Source of the DNA: Symsagittifera roscoffensis
Lineage: Eukaryota; Xenacoelomorpha; Acoela; Convolutidae
Direction: 5' to 3'
Assembly (NCBI RefSeq): GCF_963678635.1
Contig: NC_087066.1
Span: 57,740,312 to 57,804,311 of the forward strand
DNA: 64,000 bases
The notes under the pieces were generated by a model. The model was not told the DNA's origin. It did no database searches and saw nothing but the letters and a program-made list of their open reading frames with translations. Positions 23,840-35,530 of the stretch are shown one piece after another; the stretch's first letter is position 1, and each line of letters starts with the position of its first letter. A program made the position numbers and the translations under genes.

Positions 23840-24040
23840 ACACAGGCGAAACTTCGCTTTGCAAACACATGAGAGAACACGACAAACAGCAGCTCTATAA
23901 AGTGCAATGGGAAAAATTATAGAAAAAAGCCTCGAATTAGTGAAAATTCGGCCACGTCTCGGGTTCGAACATGCGACCTAGAGATTATGAGTCTCACACA
24001 CTAACCATTCTGCCACGAACGCTTAATAGGGATCAAACCC
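23840..24040 (-). mobile_element. tRNA-derived SINE-like repeat, copy 2
   Basis: Minus-strand reading gives a GTGGCAGAATGGTTAGTGTG A box and a B box GGTTCGAACCC-like core (plus-strand GGGTTCGAAC near 23960). The body contains ACACAGGCGAAACTTCGC. The best preserved tRNA-like head in the window, but still not a proper cloverleaf. The linked block follows at 24040-24260. Confidence 0.65.
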
Positions 24041-24649
24041 TCGCCAAAACAAATACTTAACACAAATTAAGCAGAAAACAAATGCTATGCAATCTCCAAT
24101 GCTGCAGTAAAACTTCCAAAAAAATGAACTTTTATTTGCAAGTTAGGTTAGAAAAAAAGAATCTTCGTAATAAAACATTCCTAACACTTTAATTTGTGAG
24201 TTAGGTAAGAAAAAAAAGAAAGTTCGTAACAATACAATACGCTGATTAATAGCGTAAGAAAAAACAGTTAAAAGAAAACAACCCTCCCGCGCAAATGGAG
24301 TCTATGAGTCAGTTGGTTAGGGCAATCAAGGCATGTTCTACCTTGTTTAAAAAACATTTAACAGTTAAGACTCATTTACTCAACAATATTACCTGTTGAT
24401 GAATCAACCGGTGGAGCGCTTCTTCGGAGCGAACGCGATCTGCGTGTTCAGAGCACGGAGCTACATAACAAGGCAAAACCTAACTTCGTGGATATATAAC
24501 TGATGACAACTGCGTAGCTGTCGTCAAATTTAGGCTAAATTTGTGAGCTAGTCTTTTAAAAACGAGCGAAGACAACGGACGGTCCTGACCATCTTGTGTC
24601 GGCAAAAATTAGCGAATTAAAGCTAGCGAAATTGACATCAAAAATTCGT

Positions 24650-25060
24650 AAGTAGCAATTCAGCGCGTTTTCATGCTGTTTGGACGCTTTTTGGAGCATG
24701 TCTTGGCATGTGAATTAAAAACAATCACTCGAAGCAAATTTCACTGAATCGAGATTCCCATACTCCATCGGCTTTAATATCTGATTTTTCTTGCTTCATT
24801 ATCAGCGCTAATAGACTTGCAAGTGAATCTTGCTTTGCCTTAGAGCGGTTGAGATGTGGCTCAATTTCAACATCGTTGCACACTTCGTTGAAAAAGAAAC
24901 AAAACATCTCGTATCTCATGTATAATGTGACTATCTCCATCCTCTGGGACAATTAAAGCATGACTGAAGGTAGAAAAACTCAACGCATGAGCAGTTCTGC
25001 GCGAGGTTACTTGGTTTCCATCCGTATCTTAGTGCTTTCCGTCTCTGAACTCGGCTTTAA
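24650..25060 (-). pseudogene. Mobile-element C-terminal domain remnant (YGW / CxC / EVCNDVEIEP), copy 1
   Basis: Minus-strand frames read RYGWKPSNLAQNCSC, then HIIHEIRD, then NEVCNDVEIEPHL, then DIKADGVWESRF, then (one frame over) VFNSHAKTCSKKRPNSM. This order matches a domain that often follows reverse transcriptase in multi-copy mobile-element proteins of invertebrates; I do not have a firm family name. At least two frameshifts break it. It lies directly downstream of the BEL/Pao fragment, in the same orientation. Confidence 0.45.
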
Positions 25061-25399
25061 ATAGAATTTTTCGATGACACCGATGATGCGTCAAAGAAAA
25101 TTGCCCGGATATCGATTGCAGTTCGCAGCAATGCATAATTTGCACACGTCGGTCAATCTGTTGCACCATATGTATGTCTGGTGTCTTACAAAATGTTGGT
25201 CCTATGACAAAACTACCACCTGTACGATCATTTTATCAAAATCAGGCAAGACAGTATACTGAGGCTGACGAAAACGGAAAGAAGCAGTACAAGATTTTGC
25301 AACAGGTCGGGTTCTAGTAGAAACAATTTGTTCATATACTCCACGGAACTTATCCTCTCGAAAAACAAGTACCACTATAACCGGCTTGTTTGACCACTG

Positions 25400-26570
25400 G
25401 ATGGCGAGGAGATATCACTCGCGTTTGCTGTGGTTTGATGCGGAGGAACGTGAATTACGTATCATTTGCTCAAATCCTCTTTGATAGTCTTATACTATTG
25501 ATCTCTGAGTTTGAGTCTTTTTCAAATGCTTTTCCAACCTTTTCAGGAAGCAAGTGCCGAGTTGTAATTATCAGGCAGGATGACACGGTTTCTACCCAGA
25601 GCATGGCTACGGTATATCCTTCATCGCCATAATTCGTTGAAAATTGGAGTATTGCAAATGCTCTTTTGTCAGCAGTGGAACCCGGGTCTACCTGCATGTA
25701 AGCGCCAACTCTAGCTCGCACCAGGATTTTACTAGACTCGCAAGTTCATTGTCATCAAAACTTCACAAGAAGCAAGTGGAACGGAAACCACAAGCATAAT
25801 ATCCAAACCTGAGACCGCTTTAAATCCAACCTATCGGTTTTAAATTCTTCCTACCTGACAGCGTGGAACGTGCCCTGACCAATTACCAAATCTACATCAG
25901 CGTAGTTATAAATAATTGCACGTATCGGAGCAACAGCAGGATACTTGTTTAGTAGGGAGGGAATGCTGACATTATCAGAACAAACTTTTAGATCGATTTT
26001 AACTATTATAAAATCTGCTTCGTTCTAAAGACACTAATTGCATTGATACCGTTGACCGTCAGATATAATTCTTTGCCTCAAAGATTCAGAAAAATGAGTA
26101 ATTTCTAACTGATACCAAGAAATGATTTGATACCAAATCACACAACATCAGACATTCAGCTTAAGGGAATTCTGAAAACATTTCAAGTTTAAGAATGGGC
26201 AGTAACTCTTTCGAGGCCATCTGCATCGATTGATTATTCAGTATTGCGTAACCTGCATCTACTGGAGTGGGGTTGGTGTACGTCTTACGTGAGCTGGCGC
26301 AAGATAAACTGTTCCTAGCGCCATCATTTTCCCCCGGTTCATCATAAGTTGCTCAATAAGCATTCGTAATTGTTTTGAGATTTGCGTTAGCTGAGTTGGC
26401 AATGGTATTATCGGTATTTGATTGCGGTACACTCGGTCAGAGACATGAAGCAAAACATTATGAGTGCTAGTGCAGCCTGGTTCGAAGCATTTCTTAGCTC
26501 GAGGAAACTCGCGAAACATGTGGCTTCTTTGCAGGCAAGACAAACACAGTTGTTGACCGCTGATAATTTT
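25400..26570 (-). pseudogene. BEL/Pao retrotransposon fragment, copy 1 (zinc knuckle, protease end, RT start)
   Basis: On the minus strand, in order: a knuckle region CLSCLQRSHMFREF then GCTSTHNVLLH (26460-26570), typical of BEL/Pao Gag. Near 25880-25960 is NKYPAVAPI and YADVDLVIGQ, typical of the end of a BEL/Pao protease ('vdlLIGqD'). At 25470-25721 a segment has YTVAMLWVE and LLPEKVGKAFEKD, like the start of BEL RT ('..mLWk......R...LEk.L'). One zinc-binding Cys appears replaced (REF where REC is usual). Frames change and stops intervene, so it is non-functional. Confidence 0.55.
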
Positions 26571-26839
26571 CCTATACTTCTCGGTATTTTCTCCTTAAAC
26601 ACAGAGCACCTACACAACGCACTGACATCAACATTGCTCAGAGCACGGAGCTACATAACAAGGCAAAACCTAACTTCGTGGATATATAACTGATGACAAC
26701 TGCGTAGCTGTCGTCAAATTTAGGCTAAATTTGTGAGCTAGTCTTTTAAAAACGAGCAAAGACAACGGACGGTCCTGGCCATCTTGTGTCGGCAAAAATT
26801 AGCGAATTAAAGCTAGCGAAATTGACATCAAAAATTCGT

Positions 26840-27250
26840 AAGTAGCAATTCAGCGCGTTTTCATGCTGTTTGGACGCTTTTTGGAGCATGTCTTGGCATG
26901 TGAATTAAAAACATTCACTCGAAGTAAATTTCACTGAATCGAGATTCCCATACTCCATCGGCTTTAATATCTGATTTTTCTTGCTTCATTATCAGCGCTA
27001 AGAGATTTGCAAGTAAATCTTGCTTTGCCTTAGAGCGGTTGAGATGTGGCTCAATTTCAACATCGTTGCACACTTCGTTGAAAAAGAAACAGAACATCTC
27101 ATATCTCATGTATAATGTGACTATCTCCATCCTCTGGGACAATTAAAGCATGACTGAAGGTAGAAAAACTCAACGCATGAGCAGTTCTGCGCGAGGTTAC
27201 TTGGTTTCCATCCGTATCTTAGTGCTTTCCGTCTCTGAACTCGGCTTTAA
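26840..27250 (-). pseudogene. Mobile-element C-terminal domain remnant, copy 2
   Basis: Duplicate of the 24650-25060 remnant within the second tandem unit; differs by a few codons (for instance ICFE to IYFE). Confidence 0.45.
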
Positions 27251-27589
27251 ATAGAATTTTTCGATGACACCGATGATGCGTCAAAGAAAATTTCCCGGAT
27301 ATCAATTGCAGTTCGCAGCAATGCATCATTTGCACACGTCGGTCAATCTGTTGCACCATATGTATGTCTGGTGTCTTACAAAATGTTGGTCCTATGACAA
27401 AACTACCACCTGTACGATCATTTTATCAAAATCAGGCAAGACAGTATACTGAGGCTGACGAAAACGGAAAGAAGCAGTACAAGATTTTGCAACAGGTCGG
27501 GTTCTAGTAGAAACAATTTGTTCATATACTCCACGGAACTTATCCTCTCGAAAAACAAGTACCACTATAACCGGCTTGTTTGACCACTG

Positions 27590-28762
27590 GATGGCGAGGA
27601 GATATCATTCGCGTTTGCTGTGGTTTGATGCGGAGGAACGTGAATTACGTATCAGTTGCTCAAATCCTCTTTGATAGTCTTATACTATTGATCTCTGAGT
27701 TTGAGTCTTTTTCAAATGCTTTTCCAACCTTTTCAGGAAGCAAGTGCCGAGTAGTAATTATCAGGCAGGATGACACGGTTTTCTACCCAGAGCATGGCTA
27801 CGGTATATCCTTCATCGCCATAATTCGTTGAAAATTAGAGTATTGCAAATGCTCTTTTGTCAGCAGTGGAACCCGGGTCTACCTGCATGTAAGCGCCAAC
27901 TCTAGCTCGCACCAGGATTTTACTAGACTCGCAAGTTCATTGTCATCAAAACTTCACAAGAAGCAAGTGGAACGGAAACCACAAGCATAAAATCCAAACC
28001 TGAGACCGCTTTAAATCCAACCTATCGGTTTTAAATTCTTCCTACCTGACAGCGTGGAACGTGCCCTGACCAATTACCAAATCTACATCAGCGTAGTTAT
28101 AAATAATTGCACGTATCGGAGCAACAGCAGGATACTTGTTTAGTAGGGAGGGAATGCTGACATTATCAGAACAAACTTTTAGATCGATTTTAACTATTAT
28201 AAAATCTGCTTCGTTCTAACGACACTAATTGCATTGATACCGTTGACCGTCAGATATAATTCTTTGCCTCAAAGATTCAGAAAAATGAGTAATCTCTAAC
28301 TGATACCAAGAAATGATTTGATACCGAATCACACAACATCAGACATTCAGCTTAAGGGAATTCTGAAAACATTTCAAGTTTAAGAATGGGCAGTAACTCT
28401 TTCGAGGCCATCTGCATCGATTGATTATTCAGTATTGCGTAACCTGCATCTACTGGAGTGGGGCTGGTGTACGTCTTACGTGAGCTGGCGCAAGATAAAC
28501 TGTTCCTAGCGCCATCATTTTCCCCCGGTTCATCATAAGTTGCTCAATAAGCATTCGTAATTGTTTTGAGATTTGCGTTAGCTGAGTTGGCAATGGTATT
28601 ATCGGTATTTGATTGCGGTACACTCGGTCAGAGACATGAAGCAAAACATTATGAGTGCTAGTGCAGCCTGGTTCGAAGCATTTCTTAGCTCGAGGAAACT
28701 CGCGAAACATGTGGCTTCTTTGCAGGCAAGACAAACACAGTTGTTGACCGCTGAAAATTTTC
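27590..28762 (-). pseudogene. BEL/Pao retrotransposon fragment, copy 2
   Basis: The same fragments as in copy 1 of the tandem duplication, shifted by 2190-2191 bp, with a handful of substitutions (for example Thr to Ala near the end of the knuckle ORF) and one extra T near 27780. Confidence 0.55.
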
Positions 28763-28826
28763 CTATACTTCTCGGTATTTTCTCCTTAAACACAGAGCAC
28801 CTACATAACGCACTGACATCAACATT

Positions 28827-29990
28827 AGAAGGTATCGAACTGTAATTGCCAATGTATGGGTCGGCTGCTATCTGTGGAACTTTTGTACAATTTTGATATG
28901 ATGACTGTTGGCCGTAGACAACTGGTAAGCTATAAATATTTCGTGAAGCTTCAAATTACCTAGAAAAGAGGATATGCTGTGTCGCGGAACTCAGACGAGT
29001 CACGGAAGATTTGGAAAATGGAGTTTTGTAAACCATTGATATAGTTAGATAAGTAAATGCTGATTCAATGATCACGAAAGTGGCACAATGATGCGCCTGG
29101 ACCTTTAGCATTTGAGGCAAGGATTGTGCCTGAAGCCCCAGTTTCTTCCAGTAAAATTCGCTGGCGGTGGACTTACTCAGGGCTTTTCTCAGTCTCCATA
29201 ACAAGATCAACCCACTCTTTTACTCTTTTCGAACAATGGTAAACTGCAGAATACTGATCTAGATGCTGATCTGTATCAGATTCTTCCTGATGCTATTAGC
29301 CGATAATCTTTTTCTCTATGCTCTTTTTTTAGTTTGACGTTATTGATCTTCTAGAATACCATCCCGATGATTGAGTCTTAGGCTAGCTTATCTCTGTATC
29401 TCTAAACTCACTCGCTTCATTTTAGCTATAAGAAGCCCCTTACGAGGTTAACTGGGGCTTGAAGTAAAACCAATGTAAATTATATGCTAAAACCAAAGGC
29501 TCGTCCTTTCTGGCTGCGGTTTTTCAAATGTTGCTTTGCATGATTTTGTCAGAGTCTCAATCTTAAATCACCTATCTTGTTTTTCTGAACCTTCTCTTAA
29601 GGAATCATTTGTCTATTATACAGCAAACTCCAGTTTTTTAACTGTAACCGTCATTTTTGTTCAGCAAGGTACATGATAGGGTTTTGAAAACAAGGTGCAG
29701 CTAACTATCAGCTAGTATGAACAAGTTTTGGGAAATCAAGGTTCTAAGGGGGCTCACGCAAACCGCGACCTAAAGCCCCGCGACACCCTGAGTAAAAACG
29801 TAACTGAAAATCGAAGGAATTGTGTCCAAAAAGGACATTGAAAGAGACATTGTAAAGAGAAACCTCGAGTTTGCGATTATTTGTGTCTACTAGCGTAGGA
29901 ATTGAGTATCATTTTATCAGAAATTTAAGCAAAGAAATTGTGTTTAACAGCATACAGTCTTGATTTTTAGTCATTTTAAAGAATCAAGAA
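28827..29990. other. Unassigned stretch next to the duplication
   Basis: A minus-strand open frame at 28956-29210 (84 codons) might be an upstream Gag piece of the BEL/Pao fragment by position and orientation, but no motif supports it. The rest shows no gene. Confidence 0.3.
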
Positions 29991-29994
29991 CTTA

Positions 29995-30170
29995 ATATTC
30001 GCAAACACTAGTAAAAACACAAAAAGCAGATCTATTAAGTACAAAAATAAAAACATAAAAATATGCATCGAATTAGCAAAAATTCGGCTACTTGTGAGAT
30101 TCGAACCAACTGCTAGAGATTAGGAGTCTCTTACGCTAACTACTCAGCCACAAAAGCTTTTTAGGTAGCA
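29995..30170 (-). mobile_element. tRNA-derived SINE-like repeat, copy 3
   Basis: Shares GCAAACACTAG, GAATTAGCAAAAATTCGGCTAC and a minus-strand tRNA-like head (plus-strand GAGATTCGAACCAACTGCTAGAGATT). The linked block follows to about 30345, including GAAGGTTCGTAATAATACAC. Confidence 0.6.
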
Positions 30171-30599
30171 AACACTATCCAAAACAAATAGCAACACAAA
30201 TTAAGCAGAAAACAGATGCTATGCAATTTCCAACGCTACAGTGAAACTTCCAAATAAGTGAACATTTTTAAAGAACACTTTTTTGACGAGTTAAGATAGA
30301 AAAAAAGAAGGTTCGTAATAATACACTAAGCTGATAGCTTGTGTAAATAACGGGGTGATGGCAGTACTATAAATGGCCATAGCTGATGGACCACCTTGGA
30401 TTGTATCTTTTTGTGTACCCAGAAATTAATTATTAGTTATTATTCAAGTTGACAACATCTCACTTATTTAGAGCAGTTGAGACCTCATTGGCAATTGCAG
30501 TGCACGTGTGATTTGAAACCGCAATCATATGGTTACTGGGCACCATCAATATCGGAGTGCCACAAGGTCCCCCCTCTCTTAATCACCTCTTTTTGGTAC

Positions 30600-30788
30600 C
30601 TTTTTGGTGGAGCTGACTCCTTTGGGCGGGATGATATTCTGTCCAATCTTGTTGTGCTCATTGTTTCCACATGACATCATCAGACCACTCCCAGTCAGAC
30701 AGATGGTACAGTCTACACCACAACACGCATAAGCCACTGGCTCTTCTATTGCCCGTTTCTTACCATTCCTACCAACTGCACATTTCAC
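30600..30788 (-). CDS. NEK9-like RCC1 domain, downstream exon
   Basis: Minus-strand exon reading ...VAYACCGVDCTICLTG then MMSCGNNEHNKIG, an RCC1 blade with the 'C-G-x-N-E-x-N-K-x-G' phrase that I associate with NEK9 (Nercc1). It would start after acceptor GTATAG (exon first base 30788, phase 0) and end at AAAAAG|GTACC (last base 30600). It joins in frame to the exon at 30960-31324, giving PQK|V across the junction with a 171-bp intron. Further exons should lie at lower coordinates, but I could not recognise them. Confidence 0.6.
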
Positions 30789-30959
30789 CTATACAACATT
30801 GGAATAACATTAAGAAACGGAACAACACCAACCAAAAGTGCACGAATTATGGGATGGTTAATTGAGGCCTAATAAAGGAGATGAAACAAATTATGGGATG
30901 CTTAACTAGAAAAGTTCGAGAGAAAAAATGACAGAGGGATTTTGAGCTCCATTAATTAC

Positions 30960-31324
30960 CTTCTGAGGCACCATGACGTCATTCTCGTGGCCCAAACCGA
31001 GACGTCCAAACTCGCCACAACCCCACGTGAACAACTCGCCCGATTCTGTGATGGCTGCACAGTGGTTGCTCCCACATGCAACGAACTTCACTCGATTGTT
31101 GATACTGCACGGTAGCAAAACAGGGGTCAGAACGGGACAAGTGACGTCGAGAACAGCTGATCTTGAATTGTTTCCATTAGCACTTACACTATTTCCTACT
31201 TGCTCATCGTTTTCAGTGGTGTTAGGAGACCCAGTTTCATCCATGTCGGCTTCTTGGGTCTCATCTTCATCCTGGTCCTCTAATTCGAGAGGCATCATTC
31301 CGCAAAAGAACAGACATTTATCAG
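30960..31324 (-). CDS. NEK9-like RCC1 domain, upstream exon
   Basis: Minus-strand exon from acceptor GTTTCAG|CTGATAAATG (first base 31324) to donor CAGAAG|GTAATT (last base 30960). It encodes DKCLFFCGMM, then a long acidic insertion (LEDQDEDETQEADMDE...), then VKFVACGSNHCAAITESG and ELFTWGCGEFGRLGLGHEND, a textbook RCC1 blade. RCC1 repeats form a beta-propeller; in NEK9 this follows the kinase domain and controls its activity in mitosis. The kinase domain is not in the window. Other RCC1 proteins (HERC, RPGR types) are possible; the following exon favours NEK9. The acidic loop is unusual inside a propeller. Confidence 0.65.
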
Positions 31325-31329
31325 CTGAA

Positions 31330-31692
31330 ACACAGCCAACTGGCAGTTGGAAAAAAGGAATGAACGCAAGTAACTTTCGAACTTCAAAGAAAAACATAGA
31401 TGCCCTTAAAACTCTTTGAATTTCTTGCGCGCTATGATGCGCGCTTTTTCGATGAAATTGACCCTATGTGAGAAAACTCAATCAATAGGTAAATTTTTTA
31501 TTTCGCTGGGAAATCTGAAAACTAAATTTCACTTTCAAAACTTGAAGTCGATCACGTTTTTATGAACTGGACTTCAAAATAAACCAAAAGTCAAACCGCG
31601 AAAAAGTGAATTTGAGCATGAACAAATTTTAGTATTTTTCCTCAAAAAACGAGTAAAATCACCCTGACCTATATAAGAGTCTGAGCTACGTT
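31330..31692 (+). repeat. Dispersed repeat family A, left part split by a LINE
   Basis: CAACTGGCAGTTGGAAAAAAG, TTTATTTCGCTGGGAAATCT, GATCACGTTTT and TATATAAGAGTCTGAG in family A order. It breaks at 31692, and the remainder resumes at 35328 after the LINE. It abuts the upstream edge of the NEK9-like exon, in its intron. Confidence 0.7.
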
Positions 31693-34600
31693 TCAAACGA
31701 CGACACCTTCGAGTGGTGTATGTGGTGTATCCGACAGCCCTGCTCGACGGGTTGCAAATGGTGTCAAGCTCCCCCTTCCATGGGTCGGGGGAAGCTCAGA
31801 AGTCTCCGGGTTTTCGGCTATAGAGAGTCTGAAGCCGGCCAGGCTGTTCCGTCTGCTAATCTTCACTTTAATCCTTCGCTTCGGCATTAACCCAAATCCT
31901 GGTCCTACAACTGTTCGCCATGTTTACATACACCGTAAACAAGCAAATGTCTAGTGCCACATATGTGGCTGGATACATTTTAAATCCAGTGGCTTGAAGT
32001 TTTTAACAGACCATTACCGTGATTGATTTTACTGCCCCCTATGCACCTCTACGTATATTTTACCTCTCCCCGGAACCAAAGCCACTCCCTCTCTCCCCGT
32101 AACAACTTTCCCCAACCACACAACATCAGCCCTTCAAATATACCAGCTCACCATGATCTTTCGCAGAACCCACTACTGACTAATCCCACAAACTCCTCGA
32201 CCAACACTCAACTGGTTCAGGCACCCTAAGACTACTACAAATTAACTTGTAATGGAATATCTGTGAAAGCCCCCAAAATTGCAGCTTTGCTAGCGCAGAA
32301 TCAACTCCATAATTACCTTTTTCAGGAAACCAAATTAAGAAAACGAAGTTCTAACCCCTCCCTAGGTCCTTTATACTCACTAATCCGTAAAGACAGAAAC
32401 AAAGAGGGTGGTGGCCTCCTCATTGCTATTCACGAATCAATACAGTAAGAAGAACTTAATTTAAATACCGACGGTACGCTAGAGGCTATGAGTATCTCTG
32501 TGGTAACCAGTTCGTCGAAACTTCGTATTAGTAACTTTTCCATATCCCGCCTTCCGAACTAGATGTCTTCCCGGTTATACCGCATCCCTCACTGATCTCC
32601 TAGTTCCTGGCGATGCTCTGATACTGGGGGACCCCAAAGCTCATTCGTCCCTCTGGAACACGAATCTCGAAGAACATCAACGAGGTCAAGTACTCTCCAA
32701 TGAAATCACCGAATCCACTTTTTCACCATTAAATGACAATAACAAAACAAGAGTACTCTTAATACAGATGCACAATATTCCTCACCAGATATTTCCCTGG
32801 CATCGCTAACTCTTTTACTTTCTTCCTCCTGGAACCCTATCAAAACTCTTGGCTCCGACCACCTTCCCATACTTATCCAATTACCCCTCAAAAACGACAT
32901 ACCTTTTTCTCCGACATACATAAATTTCCTCAGGGCTGATTGGCGGCAATTTACAGAGGAGATTCAGACGGTTATCCTCGTTTCGAGGATTCCTCCTTTA
33001 GCTGCGGCCGGAGAAAAATTTTTCAGGGATCTGGTGCTCACGGCAGCACGCCAAAACATCCCTTCCGGGCGTCACCACCATTCTATCCCGTCTCTTTCTC
33101 CGGAGTCAGCTACTCTTGCTGCTGAGAGACCGCCACAAAAATCAGCCCATGAAAACCACACAGCACTCTCGTTACACAACTTCTAAACTTAACTCCCAAC
33201 CCCTGAATCAGACAGCGAAAGTCAAGTGAAGTAAATGGCGTAATTTCCTCCAGACCAGTGATTACCACACTGGTGCCAGAAAGTTCTGGAAAGTGGTAGG
33301 CTCCTTAAACGGATCCAGGCCTATGGCAGGGAGGCACCCTATTAACTTTGGCTCTAAAACCATCACCTCCGATACTGACTTAGCAAAACATTCAATAAGC
33401 AATTTACCAATGCTAGAATCCATACCTCCGACAAGTTTTTCAGCAAAAACAAAGTGCAAAACAAAGTTGCCAAACTTTCTTTTTCTGATAATCTATTCTC
33501 TCTCTCCCCCCAACAAACTAAACAAGACATCGCGGATAGCAAACCCTCACGAGCACTCGGTCCGGATGGCCTTTGCAATGCCCACGTCAAAAACCTCGGA
33601 CCGCTTGCACTAGATTACATGACCCATTTGTTTAACCTTTCGCTGTCTGAAAATATTATCCCTCAAATGTGGAAAAACTCCAAGATAATCCTCCTGCCCA
33701 AACCTGAGAAGGACCATAAAAATTCCACTTCATATATGCCTATTTCACTACTGCGCCCCGCTGTCAAAATGCCCCGCTCATCCACCCCTTTCAATAAAGC
33801 ACCTTCCAAAAGCCACACGCAAACACGGTTTCCATTTTCACTCCACCACAACCGCACTCTCCACATTTGAATTTTTTTTATCATTGATGGTTTTAACCAA
33901 AACCGCCCACCTTTGCGTTCTGTCCAAGCCACATTAGATCATTCTAAGGCATTTGATATGGTATGTCAAAGAACACTAGTGGAACTCATTCATGACACCC
34001 CGCTGCCAAGAGGCAAAGTTCATTGGCTGAGCAATTAATTCTGAGGCCTACAAGCCGCGACTAGTTTCAACAATCAAGAATCCCCCCTTAGAATTGTTCA
34101 CTGCGGAGCTCCTCAGGGCTCAGTATTAACAGTACAATTTTAACGTCCATGACCCCCTCGACACCCTGAAAATCTTTGTCTCAGCTCATACGCCGATGAC
34201 TTTCATCCTTCAGCCTAAAGTCCTGACATCGAGGCATCATCATGCTCACTAAATGCTCACTAAAAGCATCATCTAAACAACCGTTTTAATTTTTTCACTT
34301 CCAGTAAGCTACCATTCGCGTCATCTTAAGGATCAGTTACCTTGCTTTCGTCTTACAACAAAGATTTTAACAAAACGCCAACATTTAACATTCTTTTTAA
34401 ACGACGAGCCATCTCTTTTTAAAAATCCAAAAAGTTTAGGGGGTACATTTGACCCGACCCTAAGCTTTGCAACTCACTGCAAGAGACCTGCTGACAAGGC
34501 TGGACGCAGGATATGAGTCCTGAAGGCGTTAGCAGGTTCCTCTTGAAGTAAGTCTAAAGAGACCCTACTTTTAACCTACAAAGCCTTACTTAGCCCTATT

Positions 34601-35327
34601 TTAGTCTATGCATCCCCGGCCTGGGCGCATGCCGCCAGCTAAACTTCCACTAGTCACCTGCAGGTCACTCAATATCAAGCCCTCCGTGTGATCACTGGCT
34701 CAACTCTAATGAGCTCCTCTGCCCACCTGCATAGTGAAGCCGAGATCCTAAACATTGATAATCACCACTCCCTTTTAACTTCTCAGTTTTTAATTTCAAC
34801 ATATCGCTTGCATCATCCAAATCATCACTATCACTTTTACCCAAACCAATTTTAAAGACGTTACAGACTCCCTCTTAACCGACCTATACCCGTCAATAAA
34901 TCTTAACGACTCAAAAAAATTTCGACTTTCATTTTTAACCGCTACAAGCACCCTTTTAAACAAAGCCATACAAACCTAGTAATCAGGTAGCTATCAGAAA
35001 CCCCTCCCTCAAAATTAATTTGTATTCCACCACCTAGCATCGACCCTTCAGAAAATACCCTCCCATAACCACACGCTGTGGGCTTTCCTAACTTCGGTCA
35101 GGCTACAGACGGCTTTTAAACACCTACCTCGTCCACTTAGACACTAAGTTTGTACACTTGCCCTATCTGTTTATTGTCACCCTACACTAGTTGTCACCTT
35201 TTCAACTGCCCCAGTAATCCCTCTTCTTTTAATCCCGAGCCTGAGGTCAAAGCCGGTTGAAATATCGAAGTTCCCTAGCGTGGAGACGGATGAGCTGAAC
35301 CCGCCCAACATGGGCTAAAGAAAGAAA
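31693..35327 (+). pseudogene. Non-LTR retrotransposon (APE/RT LINE, Jockey/CR1-like), near full length
   Basis: Flanked by a 10-bp target-site duplication GAGCTACGTT (31683-31692 and 35328-35337). Parts in order: GINPNPGP (near 31885-31910, 2A-like); a Cys pair CHICGW (near 31960); endonuclease pieces CNGI...QETKL, LIRKDRNKEGGG (32240-32440) and GDPKAHSSLW. RT pieces follow: SRALGPDGL, IPQMWKNSKIILLPKP (33540-33740), LDHSKAFDMV (33930), GAPQGSVL (34100) and YADD-region remains. Then LGGTFDPTLSF (34440), a C-terminal knuckle region and a short A/G-rich tail AAAGAAAGAAAG. Many frameshifts and stops: dead. Probably related to the LINE at 6060-8640. Confidence 0.8.
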
Positions 35328-35530
35328 GAGCTACGTTCATCGACGTAGCTCTTCTCGAAATGGCATTTTAAGAATTGAATTTCAGAAAACCTAAAAAAGC
35401 TGGTTAACTCTGTCAAAAAAAAACTCGGAGCATCTAAGAAAGCTGGATCAACACGTCAATTTGTTATTCCGTTGCGAAATCTAAAAACTTGAATCCTTCA
35501 CACACCTTTCAAGCTTAATTTCTGCTTTCG
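35328..35530 (+). repeat. Dispersed repeat family A, right part
   Basis: Resumes after the LINE with GAGCTACGTTCATCGACG, matching GAAGACGTTTATCGACT in the intact copy near 18060. GGATCAACACGTCAA and TTATTCCGTTGCGAAATCT-like sequence follow, suggesting a second internal block. Confidence 0.5.

Larger units (their letters stand above)
24451..26640. repeat. 2.19-kb tandem duplication, copy 1
   Basis: Starts at GAGCACGGAGCTACATAACA and is repeated head-to-tail 2190 bp further on with only scattered substitutions and a single-base indel near 27780. Neither junction shows an LTR or TIR; the flanking bases (GTTCA versus GCTCA) suggest short homology. Recent by its near identity. Confidence 0.9.
26641..28826. 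repeat. 2.19-kb tandem duplication, copy 2
   Basis: Second unit, same orientation. Homology with copy 1 ends at ACATCAACATT (28816-28826), after which copy 2 continues into sequence not present in copy 1. An assembly collapse or expansion is possible. Confidence 0.9.

Noticed and set aside
24725-24952. Host gene exon with 75-codon frame
   Set aside because: Matches a mobile-element domain with frameshifts on both sides and is tandemly duplicated.
30973-31419. 148-codon plus-strand open frame
   Set aside because: Antisense shadow of the NEK9-like exon, which has clear RCC1 phrases and splice sites.
31693-31887. Minus-strand open frame at the LINE 5' end
   Set aside because: Antisense to the LINE leader; no support.
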